In this document: positions 50,615 to 60,682 of the stretch, in pieces
Layout of the letters: each line of letters opens with the position of its first letter
How positions within the stretch are numbered: the first letter of the stretch is position 1
Source: Mycolicibacterium elephantis DSM 44368
Lineage (GTDB): Bacteria; Actinomycetota; Actinomycetes; Mycobacteriales; Mycobacteriaceae
Direction of reading: 5' to 3'
DNA length: 64,000 nt
Assembly (NCBI RefSeq): GCF_004014805.1
Contig: NZ_ATDN01000004.1
Coordinates: 62,001-126,000 of the forward strand
The notes under the pieces: model-generated
Databases searched by the model: none
What the model saw: only the letters and a program-made list of their open reading frames with translations
Told to the model about the DNA's origin: nothing
Position numbers and translations under genes: made by a program

Positions 50615-51448
50615 ATGACATCCCAGTTCGACGGCAAGGTCGTGTTCATCACCGGAGCGGCGCGGGGACAGGGTCGCGCGCACGCCGTGCGGTTCGCCGA
50701 GGAGGGGGCCGACATCATCGCGTTCGACCTATGCGAGCCCCTGGACAGCGTCGACTATCCGATGGCGACACCGGAGGACCTCGACGAGACCGTCAACCTC
50801 GTCGAGAAGACCGGCCGGCGCATCATCGCCGAGCACGGCGACGTGCGCGACTTCGACCGGCTGACCGAGGTCGTCGGCCGCGGTGTGGCCCAATTCGGGC
50901 GCGTCGACTTCGTTCTCGCCAACGCGGGCATTTTCCCGGCGATCGGGGACAAGCGCAACGAGATGACCTCGTTCGTCGACGCCGTCGACATCATGCTCAA
51001 GGGCGTGTATTACACGATCGAGGCGGCGCTGCCCGCCATGCTGGGCCACGGCGACGGCGGCGTCGTCGTGATCACCAGTTCGGCGGCCGGCTTCAAGTCG
51101 GTCAGCTCCGGATACGACACCATGAGCCATGGCGCCGCCGGTTACACCGCGGCCAAGCACGGCGTCGTCGGCCTGATGCGGCACTACGCGAACTCGCTGG
51201 CGGCCAAGAACATCCGGGTGAACTCCGTGCATCCCGGCGGGGTGGCGACGCCGATGATCATCAACGAGGCCGCCGGACGCTTCGTCGAGGAGCACGCCTC
51301 GTTCGGCGCCGCCCAACAGCCGCTGCTGCCCATTCCGCCGGTGGAGCCCGAGGCCATCAGCGATGCGATGGTCTATCTGTGTGGGGCATCGGGCCGGTAT
51401 CTGACCGGGGTGGCGCTGCCCGTCGACGGCGGCCTGACGGCGAAGTAA
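50615..51448 (+). CDS. Mycofactocin-type SDR oxidoreductase
   Basis: A 277-residue SDR. FITGAARGQGRAHAVRFAEE followed by GADIIAFDLCEPLDSVDY is the sequence of the mycofactocin-coupled SDR subfamily, which holds its nicotinamide cofactor tightly and passes electrons to mycofactocin. LANAGIFPAI, ITSSAAGFKSVSSGYDTMSH with the Ser, and GYTAAKHGVVGLMRHYA with Tyr and Lys follow. Ten bases separate it from the LLM gene. The substrate is probably an alcohol; no more can be said. Confidence 0.9.
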   Translation: MTSQFDGKVVFITGAARGQGRAHAVRFAEEGADIIAFDLCEPLDSVDYPMATPEDLDETVNLVEKTGRRIIAEHGDVRDFDRLTEVVGRGVAQFGRVDFVLANAGIFPAIGDKRNEMTSFVDAVDIMLKGVYYTIEAALPAMLGHGDGGVVVITSSAAGFKSVSSGYDTMSHGAAGYTAAKHGVVGLMRHYANSLAAKNIRVNSVHPGGVATPMIINEAAGRFVEEHASFGAAQQPLLPIPPVEPEAISDAMVYLCGASGRYLTGVALPVDGGLTAK

Positions 51449-51458
51449 GGAGAAGGGC

Positions 51459-52331
51459 GTGCAATTCTGGTCCGGCACCGCGTTCATGAAGACCGCCGAG
51501 GTTCTGCCGCTGGCCCGGATGTTCGACGAGGCCGGCTACGACGGCATTGTCTGTTCCGATCACCTCTTCTATCCGCGTGAGCTGGCGTCGCCGTACCCGG
51601 ACTCGCCGACCGGCAAGCCGATGTGGGCCCCTGAGACGGCGTGGCCGGACTGCTGGGTGACGATCGGCGCGATGGCCGCGGTGACGCGCCGGATCCGGTT
51701 CTCCAACGCGGTCTACATCGCGCCGACACGGCCGCTGCTGGAGGTGGCCAAACAGGTCGCCACCGCGTCGGTCCTCTCGGACGGCCGGGTGTCGCTGGCG
51801 GTCGGGGTCGGGTGGATGCGCGAGGAGTACGACCTGATGGGTCAGGACTTCGGCACCCGCGGTGCCCGGCTCAACGAGATGATCCCCGCGCTGCGGGAAC
51901 TGTGGCGTGGCGGCTGGGTGTCGTTTCACGGCAAGCACTATCAGGTACCCGAGATGATGCTCGAGCCGCACCCGCAGCACCCGGTGCCGATCCTGTGCGG
52001 CGGGGAGTCCGAGGCGGCGCTGCGCCGGGCCGCACGGTTGTGCGACGGCTGGGTCGGCTACGCCTACACGTTGGACGATGCGACCGCGTACGTCCGCAGG
52101 GTTTCGGAGCTGCGGCGCGAATACGGCCGGGAGAACGAGCCTTTCGAGATCATCCTCGCGCTGCTCGACCCGCCGTCGCCGGATCTGTACAAGCGCGCCG
52201 AAGATCTCGGCATCACCGCGGTGATGTGCAGTCCGTGGGCGGGCATGGACCTGCCGCCCGGAGACGTCGAGCGGTTCCGGGCGCCGATCGAACAATTCGC
52301 GGAGACCGTCATCGACAAGGTGCGCACATGA
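51459..52331 (+). CDS. LLM-class F420-dependent oxidoreductase
   Basis: A 290-residue luciferase-like enzyme starting at a GTG with AAGGAGAAGG upstream. It reads MFDEAGYDGIVCSDHLFYPR, RIRFSNAVYIAPTRPLLEVA, GRVSLAVGVGWMREEYDLMG and HPVPILCGGESEAALRRAAR. It lies in one unit with the SDR before it and the SnoaL-like gene after it (ATGA overlap). The three may act on one substrate. Confidence 0.9.
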   Translation: MQFWSGTAFMKTAEVLPLARMFDEAGYDGIVCSDHLFYPRELASPYPDSPTGKPMWAPETAWPDCWVTIGAMAAVTRRIRFSNAVYIAPTRPLLEVAKQVATASVLSDGRVSLAVGVGWMREEYDLMGQDFGTRGARLNEMIPALRELWRGGWVSFHGKHYQVPEMMLEPHPQHPVPILCGGESEAALRRAARLCDGWVGYAYTLDDATAYVRRVSELRREYGRENEPFEIILALLDPPSPDLYKRAEDLGITAVMCSPWAGMDLPPGDVERFRAPIEQFAETVIDKVRT

Positions 52332-52738
52332 GTTTCGCGGCCGACGAGGTCCGTGAACTGGTCGAGTGCCTGTACGGCGCGATCGACCGGCGGGACTGGT
52401 CGACCCTCGAGGCGCTGGTGTCGCCGCGGGTGGTCGTCGAGCTCGGCAGCGCCGCGCCCATCGGATGGGACGCCTGGCGGGAGCATCTGCGGGAGTTCGC
52501 CGAGGCGTTTCCCGACGGCCGCCACGATATCGAGGAGGTGCTGGTCGACGGCTCACACGGGGTGTCGCGGTGCCGCTTCGTCGGAACCCACCTCGGCGGG
52601 TTCCGCGGGATCGCGGCGACGGGCAACGAGGTGTCGGTCGCGGGCATCTACATCGACCGTTTCCAGGGCGACATGCTGGTGGGGCACCGCGGACAGCTCG
52701 ACATGCACGCGCTGCTGCAGCAGATCACACCGTCCTAG
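52328..52738 (+). CDS. SnoaL-like/NTF2-fold protein
   Basis: A 136-residue protein of the SnoaL group: [20 protein letters not shown] as first helices, [20 protein letters not shown], then [20 protein letters not shown] and [20 protein letters not shown], ending in a final strand and helix. The FPD-x-H-x2-I pattern is typical of polyketide cyclase-like members. It is coupled to the LLM gene. A hairpin-like CCGTCTGCTCGCGG occurs about 50 bases after its stop. Confidence 0.87.
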   Translation: MSFAADEVRELVECLYGAIDRRDWSTLEALVSPRVVVELGSAAPIGWDAWREHLREFAEAFPDGRHDIEEVLVDGSHGVSRCRFVGTHLGGFRGIAATGNEVSVAGIYIDRFQGDMLVGHRGQLDMHALLQQITPS

Positions 52739-52829
52739 TTGCGCCACAGACGGTGACGAAACGGCGGCGGTAACCCCGTTCTCCGTCTGCTCGCGGGGCG
52801 CCGGTTCGCCGACGCGGCACAATGGATCG

Positions 52830-53990
52830 GTGAGCAACAGACAGCGGGTGCTGCTGCTTGGCAGTACCGGCTCGATCGGCACGCAGGCGCTAAAGGTCAT
52901 CGCCGCCAACCCGGACCGCTTCGAGGTCGTCGGGCTGGCGGCCGGCGGCGGCAACCCCGACCTGCTGAGCCGGCAGCGCGCCGAGACCGGTGTGACCAAC
53001 ATCGCCGTCGCCGACGTCGACGCGGCACAGCGCATCGGCGACATTCCCTACGCCGGACCGGACGCGGCCACCCAGCTGGTGGAATCCACCCAAGCCGACG
53101 TCGTGCTCAACGCGCTCGTCGGCGCGCTCGGGCTCAAGCCCACGCTCGCCGCGCTGGCCACCGGCGCCCGGTTGGCCCTGGCCAACAAGGAGTCGCTGGT
53201 CGCCGGGGGTCCGCTTGTGCTCAAGGCCGCCCAGCCCGGCCAGATCGTGCCCGTCGACTCCGAACACTCCGCGATGGCGCAGTGCCTGCGCGGCGGCAGC
53301 CCCGACGAGGTCGCCAAGATCGTGCTCACCGCCTCGGGCGGCCCGTTCCGCGGCTGGACCGCCGAGCGGCTCGAGACCGCCACCCCCGAGCAGGCCGGCG
53401 CCCATCCCACCTGGTCGATGGGCCCGATGAACACGCTGAACTCGGCGTCGCTGGTGAACAAGGGCCTGGAACTGATCGAGACGCACCTGCTGTTCGGGGT
53501 GCCCTACGACCGCATCGAGGTGGTCGTGCACCCGCAGTCGATCGTGCACTCGATGGTGACGTTCACCGACGGCTCCACCCTGGCCCAGGCCAGCCCGCCC
53601 GATATGAAGCTGCCGATCGCGTTGGCGCTGGGCTGGCCGTCGCGGGTGCCCGGCGCGGCGCCGGCCTGCGACTTCACCACCGCGTCGACGTGGGACTTCG
53701 AGCCGTTGGACGACGAGGTGTTTCCGGCTGTGCGGCTGGCCCGCCAGGCCGGCACGAAGGGCGGCTGCCTGACCGCGGTCTACAACGCCGCCAACGAAGA
53801 AGCCGCCGCGGCGTTTCTGGCCGGCCGGATCCCGTTTCCCGGCATCGTGCGCACCATCGAGGAGGTGCTGCGCGGTGCCGACGAATGGGCGGCCGAACCC
53901 GCTACCGTGGACGAAGTACTTGACGCCCAACAGTGGGCGCGGGACCGGGCACGCAGTGCGGTCGAGCGGGAGGTTGTCGCCACCAGATGA
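52830..53990 (+). CDS. dxr: 1-deoxy-D-xylulose 5-phosphate reductoisomerase
   Basis: A 386-residue DXP reductoisomerase, the second enzyme of the MEP isoprenoid pathway and the target of fosmidomycin. NADPH motif [33 protein letters not shown], the metal site [13 protein letters not shown], the flexible loop [10 protein letters not shown] and [24 protein letters not shown] at the end. The GTG at 52830 gives the strand just after a few residues, as in M. tuberculosis Rv2870c. The stop overlaps the rip1 start. Confidence 0.97.
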   Translation: MSNRQRVLLLGSTGSIGTQALKVIAANPDRFEVVGLAAGGGNPDLLSRQRAETGVTNIAVADVDAAQRIGDIPYAGPDAATQLVESTQADVVLNALVGALGLKPTLAALATGARLALANKESLVAGGPLVLKAAQPGQIVPVDSEHSAMAQCLRGGSPDEVAKIVLTASGGPFRGWTAERLETATPEQAGAHPTWSMGPMNTLNSASLVNKGLELIETHLLFGVPYDRIEVVVHPQSIVHSMVTFTDGSTLAQASPPDMKLPIALALGWPSRVPGAAPACDFTTASTWDFEPLDDEVFPAVRLARQAGTKGGCLTAVYNAANEEAAAAFLAGRIPFPGIVRTIEEVLRGADEWAAEPATVDEVLDAQQWARDRARSAVEREVVATR

Positions 53991-55216
53991 TGTTCGTGAT
54001 CGGTGTCGTGCTGTTCGCGCTGGCCATCCTGGTTTCGGTGGCCCTGCACGAGTGCGGGCACATGTGGGTGGCGCGTGCGACCGGGATGAAGGTGCGCCGC
54101 TACTTCGTCGGCTTCGGTCCGACGGTGTGGTCGACGCGGCGGGCCAATCAGCTCGGCGAGACGGAGTACGGCGTCAAGGCGATCCCGCTCGGCGGGTTCT
54201 GCGACATCGCGGGCATGACCTCGGTGGAGGAACTGCAGCCCGACGAGCACGAACGCGCCATGTACAAGCAGAAGACGTGGAAACGCACCGCGGTGCTGGC
54301 CGCCGGGCCCGCGATGAACTTCCTCATCGGCCTGGTCCTCATCTACGGCATCGCCGTCGTCTGGGGACTGCCCAACCTGCACCCGCCCACCACCGCTGTC
54401 GTCGGTGAAACCGGTTGTGTGGCAGCGGAAGTGGCCAAGGGCGAGCTCGGTGAGTGCACCGGCCCCGGCCCGGCCGCGCTCGCGGGCATCAGGGGCGGCG
54501 ACACGGTGGTCAAGGTCGGCGACACCCCGGTGGCCAACTTCGCGGAGATGGCCGCCGCCGTGCGGGAACGGAGCGGGCCGACCGAGCTGACCGTGCAGCG
54601 GGACGAGGACGGCCGCACCCGCGAGTTCACCACCGTCGTCGACGTCACCCCGACCCAGCGCTGGACCGCCGACAGCGACACCGGGCCCTCGACGGTGGGA
54701 GCGATCGGGGTCAGCGCCGCCCAGTTCGGGCCGACCCAGCACAACCCGCTGTCGGCGATACCGGCGACGTTTGCCTTCACCGGTGATCTGACCGTCGAAC
54801 TCGGCAAGTCGCTGGCCAAGATTCCCACCAAGGTGGGTGCGCTGATGCACTCGATCGGCGGCGGGGAACGCGATCCGGAGACCCCGATCAGCGTCGTGGG
54901 CGCCAGCATCATCGGCGGCGACACGGTCGACGCCGGGCTGTGGGTGGCGTTCTGGTTCTTCCTGGCGCAGCTGAACTTCGTGCTCGGTGCGATCAACCTC
55001 GTTCCGCTGCTGCCATTTGACGGCGGTCACATCGCGATCGCCGTCTACGAGAAGATCCGCAACATGATCCGGTCGGCGCGCGGCATGGTGGCCGCTGCGC
55101 CGGTGAACTATCTCAAGCTCATGCCCGCGACTTACGTAGTCTTGTTGGTGGTGGTCGGCTACATGCTGCTGACCGTGACCGCTGACCTGGTCAACCCGAT
55201 CAGGCTCTTCCAGTAG
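53987..55216 (+). CDS. rip1: Site-2 zinc protease Rip1 (RseP-like)
   Basis: A 409-residue intramembrane metalloprotease. The first membrane helix carries the zinc motif [16 protein letters not shown] (HExxH), a PDZ region with [20 protein letters not shown] follows, and the second zinc motif is [15 protein letters not shown]. Rip1 (Rv2869c) cleaves anti-sigma factors such as RskA, RslA and RsmA, and affects envelope lipid composition and virulence in M. tuberculosis. It lies between dxr and ispG in both species. Hydrophobic segments: about residues 1-20, 100-120, 310-335 and 380-400. Confidence 0.95.
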   Translation: MMFVIGVVLFALAILVSVALHECGHMWVARATGMKVRRYFVGFGPTVWSTRRANQLGETEYGVKAIPLGGFCDIAGMTSVEELQPDEHERAMYKQKTWKRTAVLAAGPAMNFLIGLVLIYGIAVVWGLPNLHPPTTAVVGETGCVAAEVAKGELGECTGPGPAALAGIRGGDTVVKVGDTPVANFAEMAAAVRERSGPTELTVQRDEDGRTREFTTVVDVTPTQRWTADSDTGPSTVGAIGVSAAQFGPTQHNPLSAIPATFAFTGDLTVELGKSLAKIPTKVGALMHSIGGGERDPETPISVVGASIIGGDTVDAGLWVAFWFFLAQLNFVLGAINLVPLLPFDGGHIAIAVYEKIRNMIRSARGMVAAAPVNYLKLMPATYVVLLVVVGYMLLTVTADLVNPIRLFQ

Positions 55217-55225
55217 GAGTATTCG

Positions 55226-56389
55226 ATGACTGTCGGGCTCGGCATGCCCGCACCCCCGGCGCCCACGTTGGCGCCGCGGCGCAAAACGCGTCAGCTGATG
55301 GTCGGCGACGTCGGGATCGGCAGCGATCACCCGATCGCCGTGCAGTCGATGACGACGACCAAGACCCACGACGTCAACGCGACCTTGCAGCAGATCGCCG
55401 AGTTGACCGCGACCGGTTGTGACATCGTCAGGGTGGCCTGCCCGCGGCAGGAAGACGCCGACGCGCTGTCCGAAATCGCCAAACACAGCCAGATCCCGGT
55501 GATCGCCGACATCCACTTCCAGCCCAAATACATCTTCGCCGCGATCGACGCCGGATGCGCTGCCGTGCGGGTGAACCCGGGCAACATCAAGGAGTTCGAC
55601 GGCCGGGTCAAGGAGGTCGCCAAGGCCGCCGGGGACGCCGGCGTCCCGATCCGCATCGGCGTCAACGCCGGATCGCTGGACAAGAGGTTTCTGCAGAAGT
55701 ACGGCAAGGCCACGCCGGAGGCGCTGGTCGACTCCGCGCTGTGGGAGGCCTCGCTGTTCGAGGAGCACGGCTTCGGCGACATCAAGATCAGCGTCAAGCA
55801 CAACGACCCCGTCGTCATGGTCGAGGCCTACGAGCAGCTGGCCGCGAAGTGCGACTATCCGCTGCACCTCGGGGTGACCGAGGCGGGCCCGGCGTTCCAG
55901 GGCACGATCAAGTCCGCGGTGGCGTTCGGTGCGCTGCTCTCGCGGGGGATCGGTGACACGATCCGGGTTTCGCTTTCCGCGCCGCCCGCCGAAGAGGTCA
56001 AGGTCGGCAACCAGATCCTCGAATCGCTGAACCTGCGGCCACGCTCGCTGGAGATCGTGTCGTGCCCGTCGTGTGGGCGCGCGCAGGTCGACGTCTACAC
56101 GCTGGCCAACGAGGTGACCGCGGGCCTTGACGGCCTTGACGTGCCGCTGCGCGTCGCGGTGATGGGCTGCGTCGTCAACGGGCCCGGCGAGGCCCGGGAG
56201 GCCGACCTCGGTGTGGCGTCCGGCAACGGCAAGGGCCAGATCTTCGTCAAGGGCGAGGTGATCAAGACGGTGCCCGAGGCGCAGATCGTCGAGACCCTGA
56301 TCGAGGAGGCGATGCGGCTGGCCGCCGAGCGCGGCGAGGGCGACGGCGAAACATCTGCCAGCGGTTCGCCGATTGTCACCGTAAGCTGA
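55226..56389 (+). CDS. ispG: 4-hydroxy-3-methylbut-2-enyl diphosphate synthase
   Basis: A 387-residue [4Fe-4S] enzyme of the MEP pathway. The TIM-barrel part reads [20 protein letters not shown] (without the first base pair of family), [16 protein letters not shown] and [14 protein letters not shown]; the cluster ligands are in [11 protein letters not shown] and [11 protein letters not shown]. It makes HMBDP from MEcPP using ferredoxin or flavodoxin. Second MEP gene in this cluster after dxr, separated only by rip1. Confidence 0.96.
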   Translation: MTVGLGMPAPPAPTLAPRRKTRQLMVGDVGIGSDHPIAVQSMTTTKTHDVNATLQQIAELTATGCDIVRVACPRQEDADALSEIAKHSQIPVIADIHFQPKYIFAAIDAGCAAVRVNPGNIKEFDGRVKEVAKAAGDAGVPIRIGVNAGSLDKRFLQKYGKATPEALVDSALWEASLFEEHGFGDIKISVKHNDPVVMVEAYEQLAAKCDYPLHLGVTEAGPAFQGTIKSAVAFGALLSRGIGDTIRVSLSAPPAEEVKVGNQILESLNLRPRSLEIVSCPSCGRAQVDVYTLANEVTAGLDGLDVPLRVAVMGCVVNGPGEAREADLGVASGNGKGQIFVKGEVIKTVPEAQIVETLIEEAMRLAAERGEGDGETSASGSPIVTVS

Positions 56390-56445
56390 GACGTGGCTTC
56401 GCCAGCGCAGCCACCCACCGCCGGGATTGGTTAGAAAGAGTCTCC

Positions 56446-57300
56446 ATGTCGGCTCCGCCGCTTTTCCGTCTCGCCGATGAGCGACGGGTGTCGGTGGTGC
56501 GCGACGTCGGCACGGTGATGCGGGTGCTCGAGGAGGACCCGGTCGGCTCCTGCATGGTCACCTCCCGGGTCGCCGAACACGGCGTCGAACCGTCGGCGAT
56601 CGGCGGGGAACTGTGGACCCGGCGCACGGTGAGCGAATCCCTGTGTTTCGCCGGGGCGAACCTCATCCCGCTGCGCGGTCAGGCCGCCGACCTGGAGGCG
56701 TTCGCCGACAAAGCGATGAGCACGGCGCGGCGGTGTTCGTCGCTGGTTGGTCGCGCCGAGCTGGTGCTGCCGATGTGGCAGCGACTGGAGGGTGCGTGGG
56801 GTGCCGCCCGCGACGTGCGTGAGAACCAGCCGCTGCTGGCATTGAGCTCGTCGCCGCGGTGCGCCACCGATCCGGCCGTGCGCCCGGTGCGTGCTGACGA
56901 ACTCGACGCCTACCTGGTGGCCGCCATCGACATGTTCATCGGTGAGGTCGGCATCGACCCGCGGATCGGCGACGGCGGGCGCGGCTACCGGCGCCGGGTG
57001 GCCGGGTTGATCGCGGCGGGCCGGGCGTGGGCGCGATTCGAGCGGGGCCAGGTGGTGTTCAAGGCCGAAATCGGTTCGCAGTCACCGTCCGTCGGGCAGA
57101 TCCAGGGCGTGTGGGTGCACCCCGACTACCGGGGCCGCGGGTTGGGCACGGCGGGCACCGCGACCCTGGCGTCGGCCATCGTGCGCAGCGGGCGCATCGC
57201 GAGCCTGTACGTCAACAGCTTCAACACCGTTGCCCGCGCGACGTATGCGCGCATCGGCTTCACCGAAGTCGGCACGTTCGCGACGGTTCTGCTCGACTGA
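56446..57300 (+). CDS. GNAT-family N-acetyltransferase (Rv2867c-like)
   Basis: A 284-residue protein with a variable N-terminal half (RLADERRVSVVRDVGTVMRV, about residues 5-24) and a C-terminal GNAT domain: GVWVHPDYRGRGLGTAGTAT is the acetyl-CoA loop and SLYVNSFNTVARATYARIGF the last strand and helix. It follows ispG, as Rv2867c does. The acceptor is unknown. Confidence 0.9.
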   Translation: MSAPPLFRLADERRVSVVRDVGTVMRVLEEDPVGSCMVTSRVAEHGVEPSAIGGELWTRRTVSESLCFAGANLIPLRGQAADLEAFADKAMSTARRCSSLVGRAELVLPMWQRLEGAWGAARDVRENQPLLALSSSPRCATDPAVRPVRADELDAYLVAAIDMFIGEVGIDPRIGDGGRGYRRRVAGLIAAGRAWARFERGQVVFKAEIGSQSPSVGQIQGVWVHPDYRGRGLGTAGTATLASAIVRSGRIASLYVNSFNTVARATYARIGFTEVGTFATVLLD

Positions 57301-57329
57301 CGGCGCCGGCCGCTCGTTACGCTCAGCCC

Positions 57330-57989
57330 ATGACCGACGATGACCCGAGGGTGGCGCGCAGGGAGATCGCCGACGCGCTGATGCGTGCGCTCGAACACCG
57401 TCATGAACTGCTCGATGTCGTCGTCGAGGCCGAGGACTACGACGCGGCCATCGAGGCGATCGCGGCGCACCTCGACACGTCGGCCATGGCCGCCGAGGCG
57501 GTGCTGAGGCTGTCGTTCGACCGGCTCACCAAGGTCGCGCGCCGCCGCATCGCCGCCGAACTCGAAGATCTCAACAATCAGCTCAGCTTCACCATGGGTG
57601 AGCCGGTCCGCCCGGTGGACACCCTGGTGCTGCGGCCGTTTCGGCCCGACGAGGACCGCGACGTCTTCGCGGCCCGCACCGCCGACGTGCAGGAGGCGGG
57701 GGACGGGTCGCGAGCACCCGCCGGGGACCTCGACGACGAGATCCGGTCCGGGCTGGGGCGCGTCGACGCCGAAGAGGCGGCCTGGCTGGTGGCCGTGCAC
57801 GGCACGCAGAAGGTCGGCATGGTCTTCGGCGATCTGGTGGCCGGCGAGGTCAACGTGCGAATCTGGATTCACCCCGACTTTCGTAAACGGGGTTACGGCA
57901 CCGCCGCGCTGCGCAAGTCGCGCTCGGAGATGGCCGCCTACTTCCCGGCTGTGCCGCTGGTGGTTCGCGCCCCGGCCGCGGGGTCATAG
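57330..57989 (+). CDS. GyrA-like helical segment fused to a GNAT domain
   Basis: A 219-residue two-part protein. Residues about 10-80 (REIADALMRALEHRHELLDV, VLRLSFDRLTKVARRRIAAE and LEDLNNQL) look like the coiled-coil gate region of gyrase/topoisomerase IV subunit A, where helix pairs end in Leu-x2-Leu-Thr-x4-Arg. Residues about 95-215 form a GNAT domain with WIHPDFRKRGYGTAALRKSR as the acetyl-CoA loop. The fusion is odd; dimerisation through the coiled coil is a simple explanation. The start is the ATG at 57330 with a weak ribosome site. Confidence 0.78.
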   Translation: MTDDDPRVARREIADALMRALEHRHELLDVVVEAEDYDAAIEAIAAHLDTSAMAAEAVLRLSFDRLTKVARRRIAAELEDLNNQLSFTMGEPVRPVDTLVLRPFRPDEDRDVFAARTADVQEAGDGSRAPAGDLDDEIRSGLGRVDAEEAAWLVAVHGTQKVGMVFGDLVAGEVNVRIWIHPDFRKRGYGTAALRKSRSEMAAYFPAVPLVVRAPAAGS

Positions 57990-58079
57990 CGCGCGTCGTC
58001 CTGGATTGCCCCGAAGCGGGCGTCGGCTCCGGCGGCGCGGCTAGCCCCATCCGGCTGGGCGTCTCTGCGCTCGCGATTT

Positions 58080-58124
58080 CTACACCAAGGTCGTGCTCGC
58101 AGAAGAATCACGACCCTGGTGTAG
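58080..58124. terminator. Hairpin in the gap before the PBP gene
   Basis: CTACACCAAGGTCGTG (58080-58095) pairs with CACGACCCTGGTGTAG (58109-58124) with one mismatch. It lies 90 bases after the GNAT gene in a 283-base gap that holds no gene. Confidence 0.6.
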
Positions 58125-58272
58125 ATTTCGCGGACCTCTGCGCCGAGACCGACGCATTGGCGAATTCCACTCGCACTTTCCCGCCCGTTCGTCGCTTTCG
58201 GCGTAAAGCTCGGCGTAAAGCGCCGGTGCGCCTACCGGAGTTTTAGGTCTCAGCTTCGTAACATCTGCCCCA

Positions 58273-60078
58273 ATGGCAACTTCAGCATCACGAGTCGCGG
58301 GTCTGCTGGCGGTTGCGGCGCTGGTCGTCGGCCTCAGCGCGTGCACCCCGAGACCGAGCGGGCCCGAACCGACCGCCGAGAAGTTCTTCGCCGCGCTCTC
58401 GACCGGCGACACCGAGGCCGCCGCGCAGTTCAGCGACCGCCCCGCCGACGCGCGCCAAGCGCTCAACCAAGCGTGGGCCGGGCTGCAGGCCACCCACCTG
58501 GACGCGCTGATCCTGGGCTCCAAGTACACCGAGGACACCGGCAGCGTCACCTACCGCTACACCTGGCACCTGCCAAAGGACCGGACCTGGACCTACGACG
58601 GCCGGCTCAACATGGTCCGCGACGAAGGCAGCTGGAAGGTGCGCTGGAGCGCGACCGGGCTGCACCCGTCGCTCGGCGAGAACCAGACCTTCACGCTGCG
58701 CGCCGACCAGCCGCCGCGCGCAAAGGTCATCGAGCGCGGCGGCAGCGAGGTGCTGGTGCCGGGCTATCGCTACAGCTACTCGTTGGACGCCAAGGCGGCT
58801 GGAGAGGCGTTGATGCCGACCGCACGCGCCGTCGCCGACGCGCTGCGGCCGTTCGACCACACCATGGACCCGCAGCGGCTCGCCGAACTGGCCAGCTCGG
58901 CGAAAAAGCCTCTGCACCTGATCATCTTGAGCCAGGCCGATCACGACCGGGTGTCGGGCGCCATCGGCAAACGCCCCGGCGTGGTGATCACCCCGCAGGC
59001 GGCGTTGTTGCCCACCGACGAGACCTTCGCGCCGGCCATCATCGACCAGGTCAAGAACGCGGTGGTCGACGACCTCGATGGGCAACCGGGCTGGCGCGTG
59101 GTGACGGTCAACCAGAACGGCGTCGACGTCGACGTGCTCCACGAGGTGCCCGGCGAACCCGCGCCGTCGATCAGGATCAGCATCGACCGGGCGGTGCAGA
59201 ACGCCGCGCAGCAGTCCGTCAACACCACCGGCAAGCAGGCGATGATCGTGGCGATCAAGCCGTCGACCGGTGAAATCCTCGCGGTGGCGCAGAACGCGGC
59301 CGCCGACGCCGAGGGGCTGATCGCCACCACCGGCCTCTATCCACCGGGATCGACCTTCAAGATGGTCACCGCGGGCGCGGCCATCGAACGCGACATGGCC
59401 ACGCCCAACACGCTGCTGCCGTGCCCGGGAACCATGGACATCGGGCATCGCACCGTCCCCAACTACGGCGGCTTCGACCTGGGCACCGTGCCGATGTCGC
59501 GGGCGTTCGCCAGTTCGTGCAACACGACGTTCGCCGAGCTGGCCAGCCGGATGCCGCCGCGCGGGTTGACGAAGGCGGCCGCCAAATACGGCATCGGCGC
59601 CGACTTCGAGGTCGCGGGGCTGACCACCGTTACGGGCTCGGTGCCGCCCACGGTGAACCTGGCCGAACGCACCGAGGACGGCTTCGGCCAGGGCAAGGTG
59701 CTGGCCAGCCCGTTCGGGATGGCGCTGGCCGCGGCCACCGTCGCAGCAGGCAAAACCCCTGTGCCGCAACTGATCCAGGGCCGCCAGACCGTCGTCCACG
59801 GCGAGCTGGAGCCGATCGGCGACAAAATCCTCGACGGCCTGCGGCCGATGATGCGCCTGGTCGTGACCAACGGCACCGCAGAAGACCTGCAGGGCGCCGG
59901 CGACGTCCGCGGCAAGACCGGGGAGGCCGAGTTCGCCGGCGGATCGCATTCCTGGTTCGCCGGTTACCGCGGCGACCTGGCGTTCGCGGCGCTGATCGTC
60001 GGCGGCGGGTCATCGGAGTACGCGGTGCGGATGCTCAAAGGGATGCTCGACGCGCTGCCGCCGCACTATCAAGCCTGA
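58273..60078 (+). CDS. Penicillin-binding lipoprotein (class B transpeptidase)
   Basis: A 601-residue exported protein. The signal peptide ends in a lipobox (VGLSACTPRP). An NTF2-like MecA-N domain (about residues 35-145) precedes the dimerisation domain and the transpeptidase domain. Active-site motifs: STFK in YPPGSTFKMVTAGA (Ser near residue 365), SCN in FASSCNTTFAEL and KTGE in VRGKTGEAEFAGG. It corresponds to Rv2864c, a PBP of the low-affinity, carbapenem-relevant type. A peptide cross-linking role in cell wall growth is expected. Confidence 0.95.
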   Translation: MATSASRVAGLLAVAALVVGLSACTPRPSGPEPTAEKFFAALSTGDTEAAAQFSDRPADARQALNQAWAGLQATHLDALILGSKYTEDTGSVTYRYTWHLPKDRTWTYDGRLNMVRDEGSWKVRWSATGLHPSLGENQTFTLRADQPPRAKVIERGGSEVLVPGYRYSYSLDAKAAGEALMPTARAVADALRPFDHTMDPQRLAELASSAKKPLHLIILSQADHDRVSGAIGKRPGVVITPQAALLPTDETFAPAIIDQVKNAVVDDLDGQPGWRVVTVNQNGVDVDVLHEVPGEPAPSIRISIDRAVQNAAQQSVNTTGKQAMIVAIKPSTGEILAVAQNAAADAEGLIATTGLYPPGSTFKMVTAGAAIERDMATPNTLLPCPGTMDIGHRTVPNYGGFDLGTVPMSRAFASSCNTTFAELASRMPPRGLTKAAAKYGIGADFEVAGLTTVTGSVPPTVNLAERTEDGFGQGKVLASPFGMALAAATVAAGKTPVPQLIQGRQTVVHGELEPIGDKILDGLRPMMRLVVTNGTAEDLQGAGDVRGKTGEAEFAGGSHSWFAGYRGDLAFAALIVGGGSSEYAVRMLKGMLDALPPHYQA

Positions 60079-60097
60079 GTAGCCTGTCGACAGGGCT

Positions 60098-60682
60098 ATG
60101 ACAGGGATCGATGACCACGCCTACATGCGGGTGTCCGACGCCGACCGCAACGGCACGTTGCGGCGGCTGCACAACGCCGTCGCGCTGGGCCTGATCGACA
60201 TCGACGAGTTCGAGGAGCGCTCGGCGGCGGTGTCGCGGGCGCGGCTGCACTCAGACCTCGACGCGCTGGTCGACGACCTGCCCGGCCCAGGGGCGATCGT
60301 CACCTCGGCCGCCGACCGGGTGGAGCTGCGCGGGGTGCTCGGCTCGCTCAAGCGCCAGGGTGAGTGGACCGTGCCGACCCGGCTGGCGCTGCACCGCCGG
60401 ATGGGCTCCATCGATCTCGACCTGACCAGGGCCCGCTTCGCCGGCCCGATGATCGTCATCGAGCTCGACCTCAAGTTCGGCGGGCTGGACATGCGGCTGC
60501 CCCTCGGTGCCAGCGCGTCGATCGACGACGTCGAGGTGGTCGTCGGCAGCGCCCATGACCACCGTAAGGACGCACCCGCCGAGGGCAGGCCGCACGTCGT
60601 GCTCACCGGCAAGGTGGTGTGCGGTTCGGTGGACATCCGCGGGCCGCGCAAACCGTGGCGGTTCGGCCCGTTCGACCGCTAG
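60098..60682 (+). CDS. DUF1707 and LiaF-like-domain protein
   Basis: A 194-residue protein. The DUF1707 part is MRVSDADRNGTLRRLHNAVA followed by GLIDIDEFEERSAAVSRARL and DLDALVDDLP; the C-terminal half carries LiaF-like beta repeats (AADRVELRGVLGSLKRQGEW, KFGGLDMRLPLGAS, VVCGSVDIRGP). Such proteins sit at the membrane surface in actinobacteria and are linked to envelope stress sensing in other phyla; no membrane helix is present here. Codon 10 (MRVSD, 60125) is a possible second start. Confidence 0.85.
   Translation: MTGIDDHAYMRVSDADRNGTLRRLHNAVALGLIDIDEFEERSAAVSRARLHSDLDALVDDLPGPGAIVTSAADRVELRGVLGSLKRQGEWTVPTRLALHRRMGSIDLDLTRARFAGPMIVIELDLKFGGLDMRLPLGASASIDDVEVVVGSAHDHRKDAPAEGRPHVVLTGKVVCGSVDIRGPRKPWRFGPFDR

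Noticed and set aside
53780..55867. Leftward open frame of 695 codons opposite dxr-rip1-ispG
   Set aside because: It covers three conserved genes and has the His/Arg/Asp-rich composition of antisense frames in high-GC DNA.
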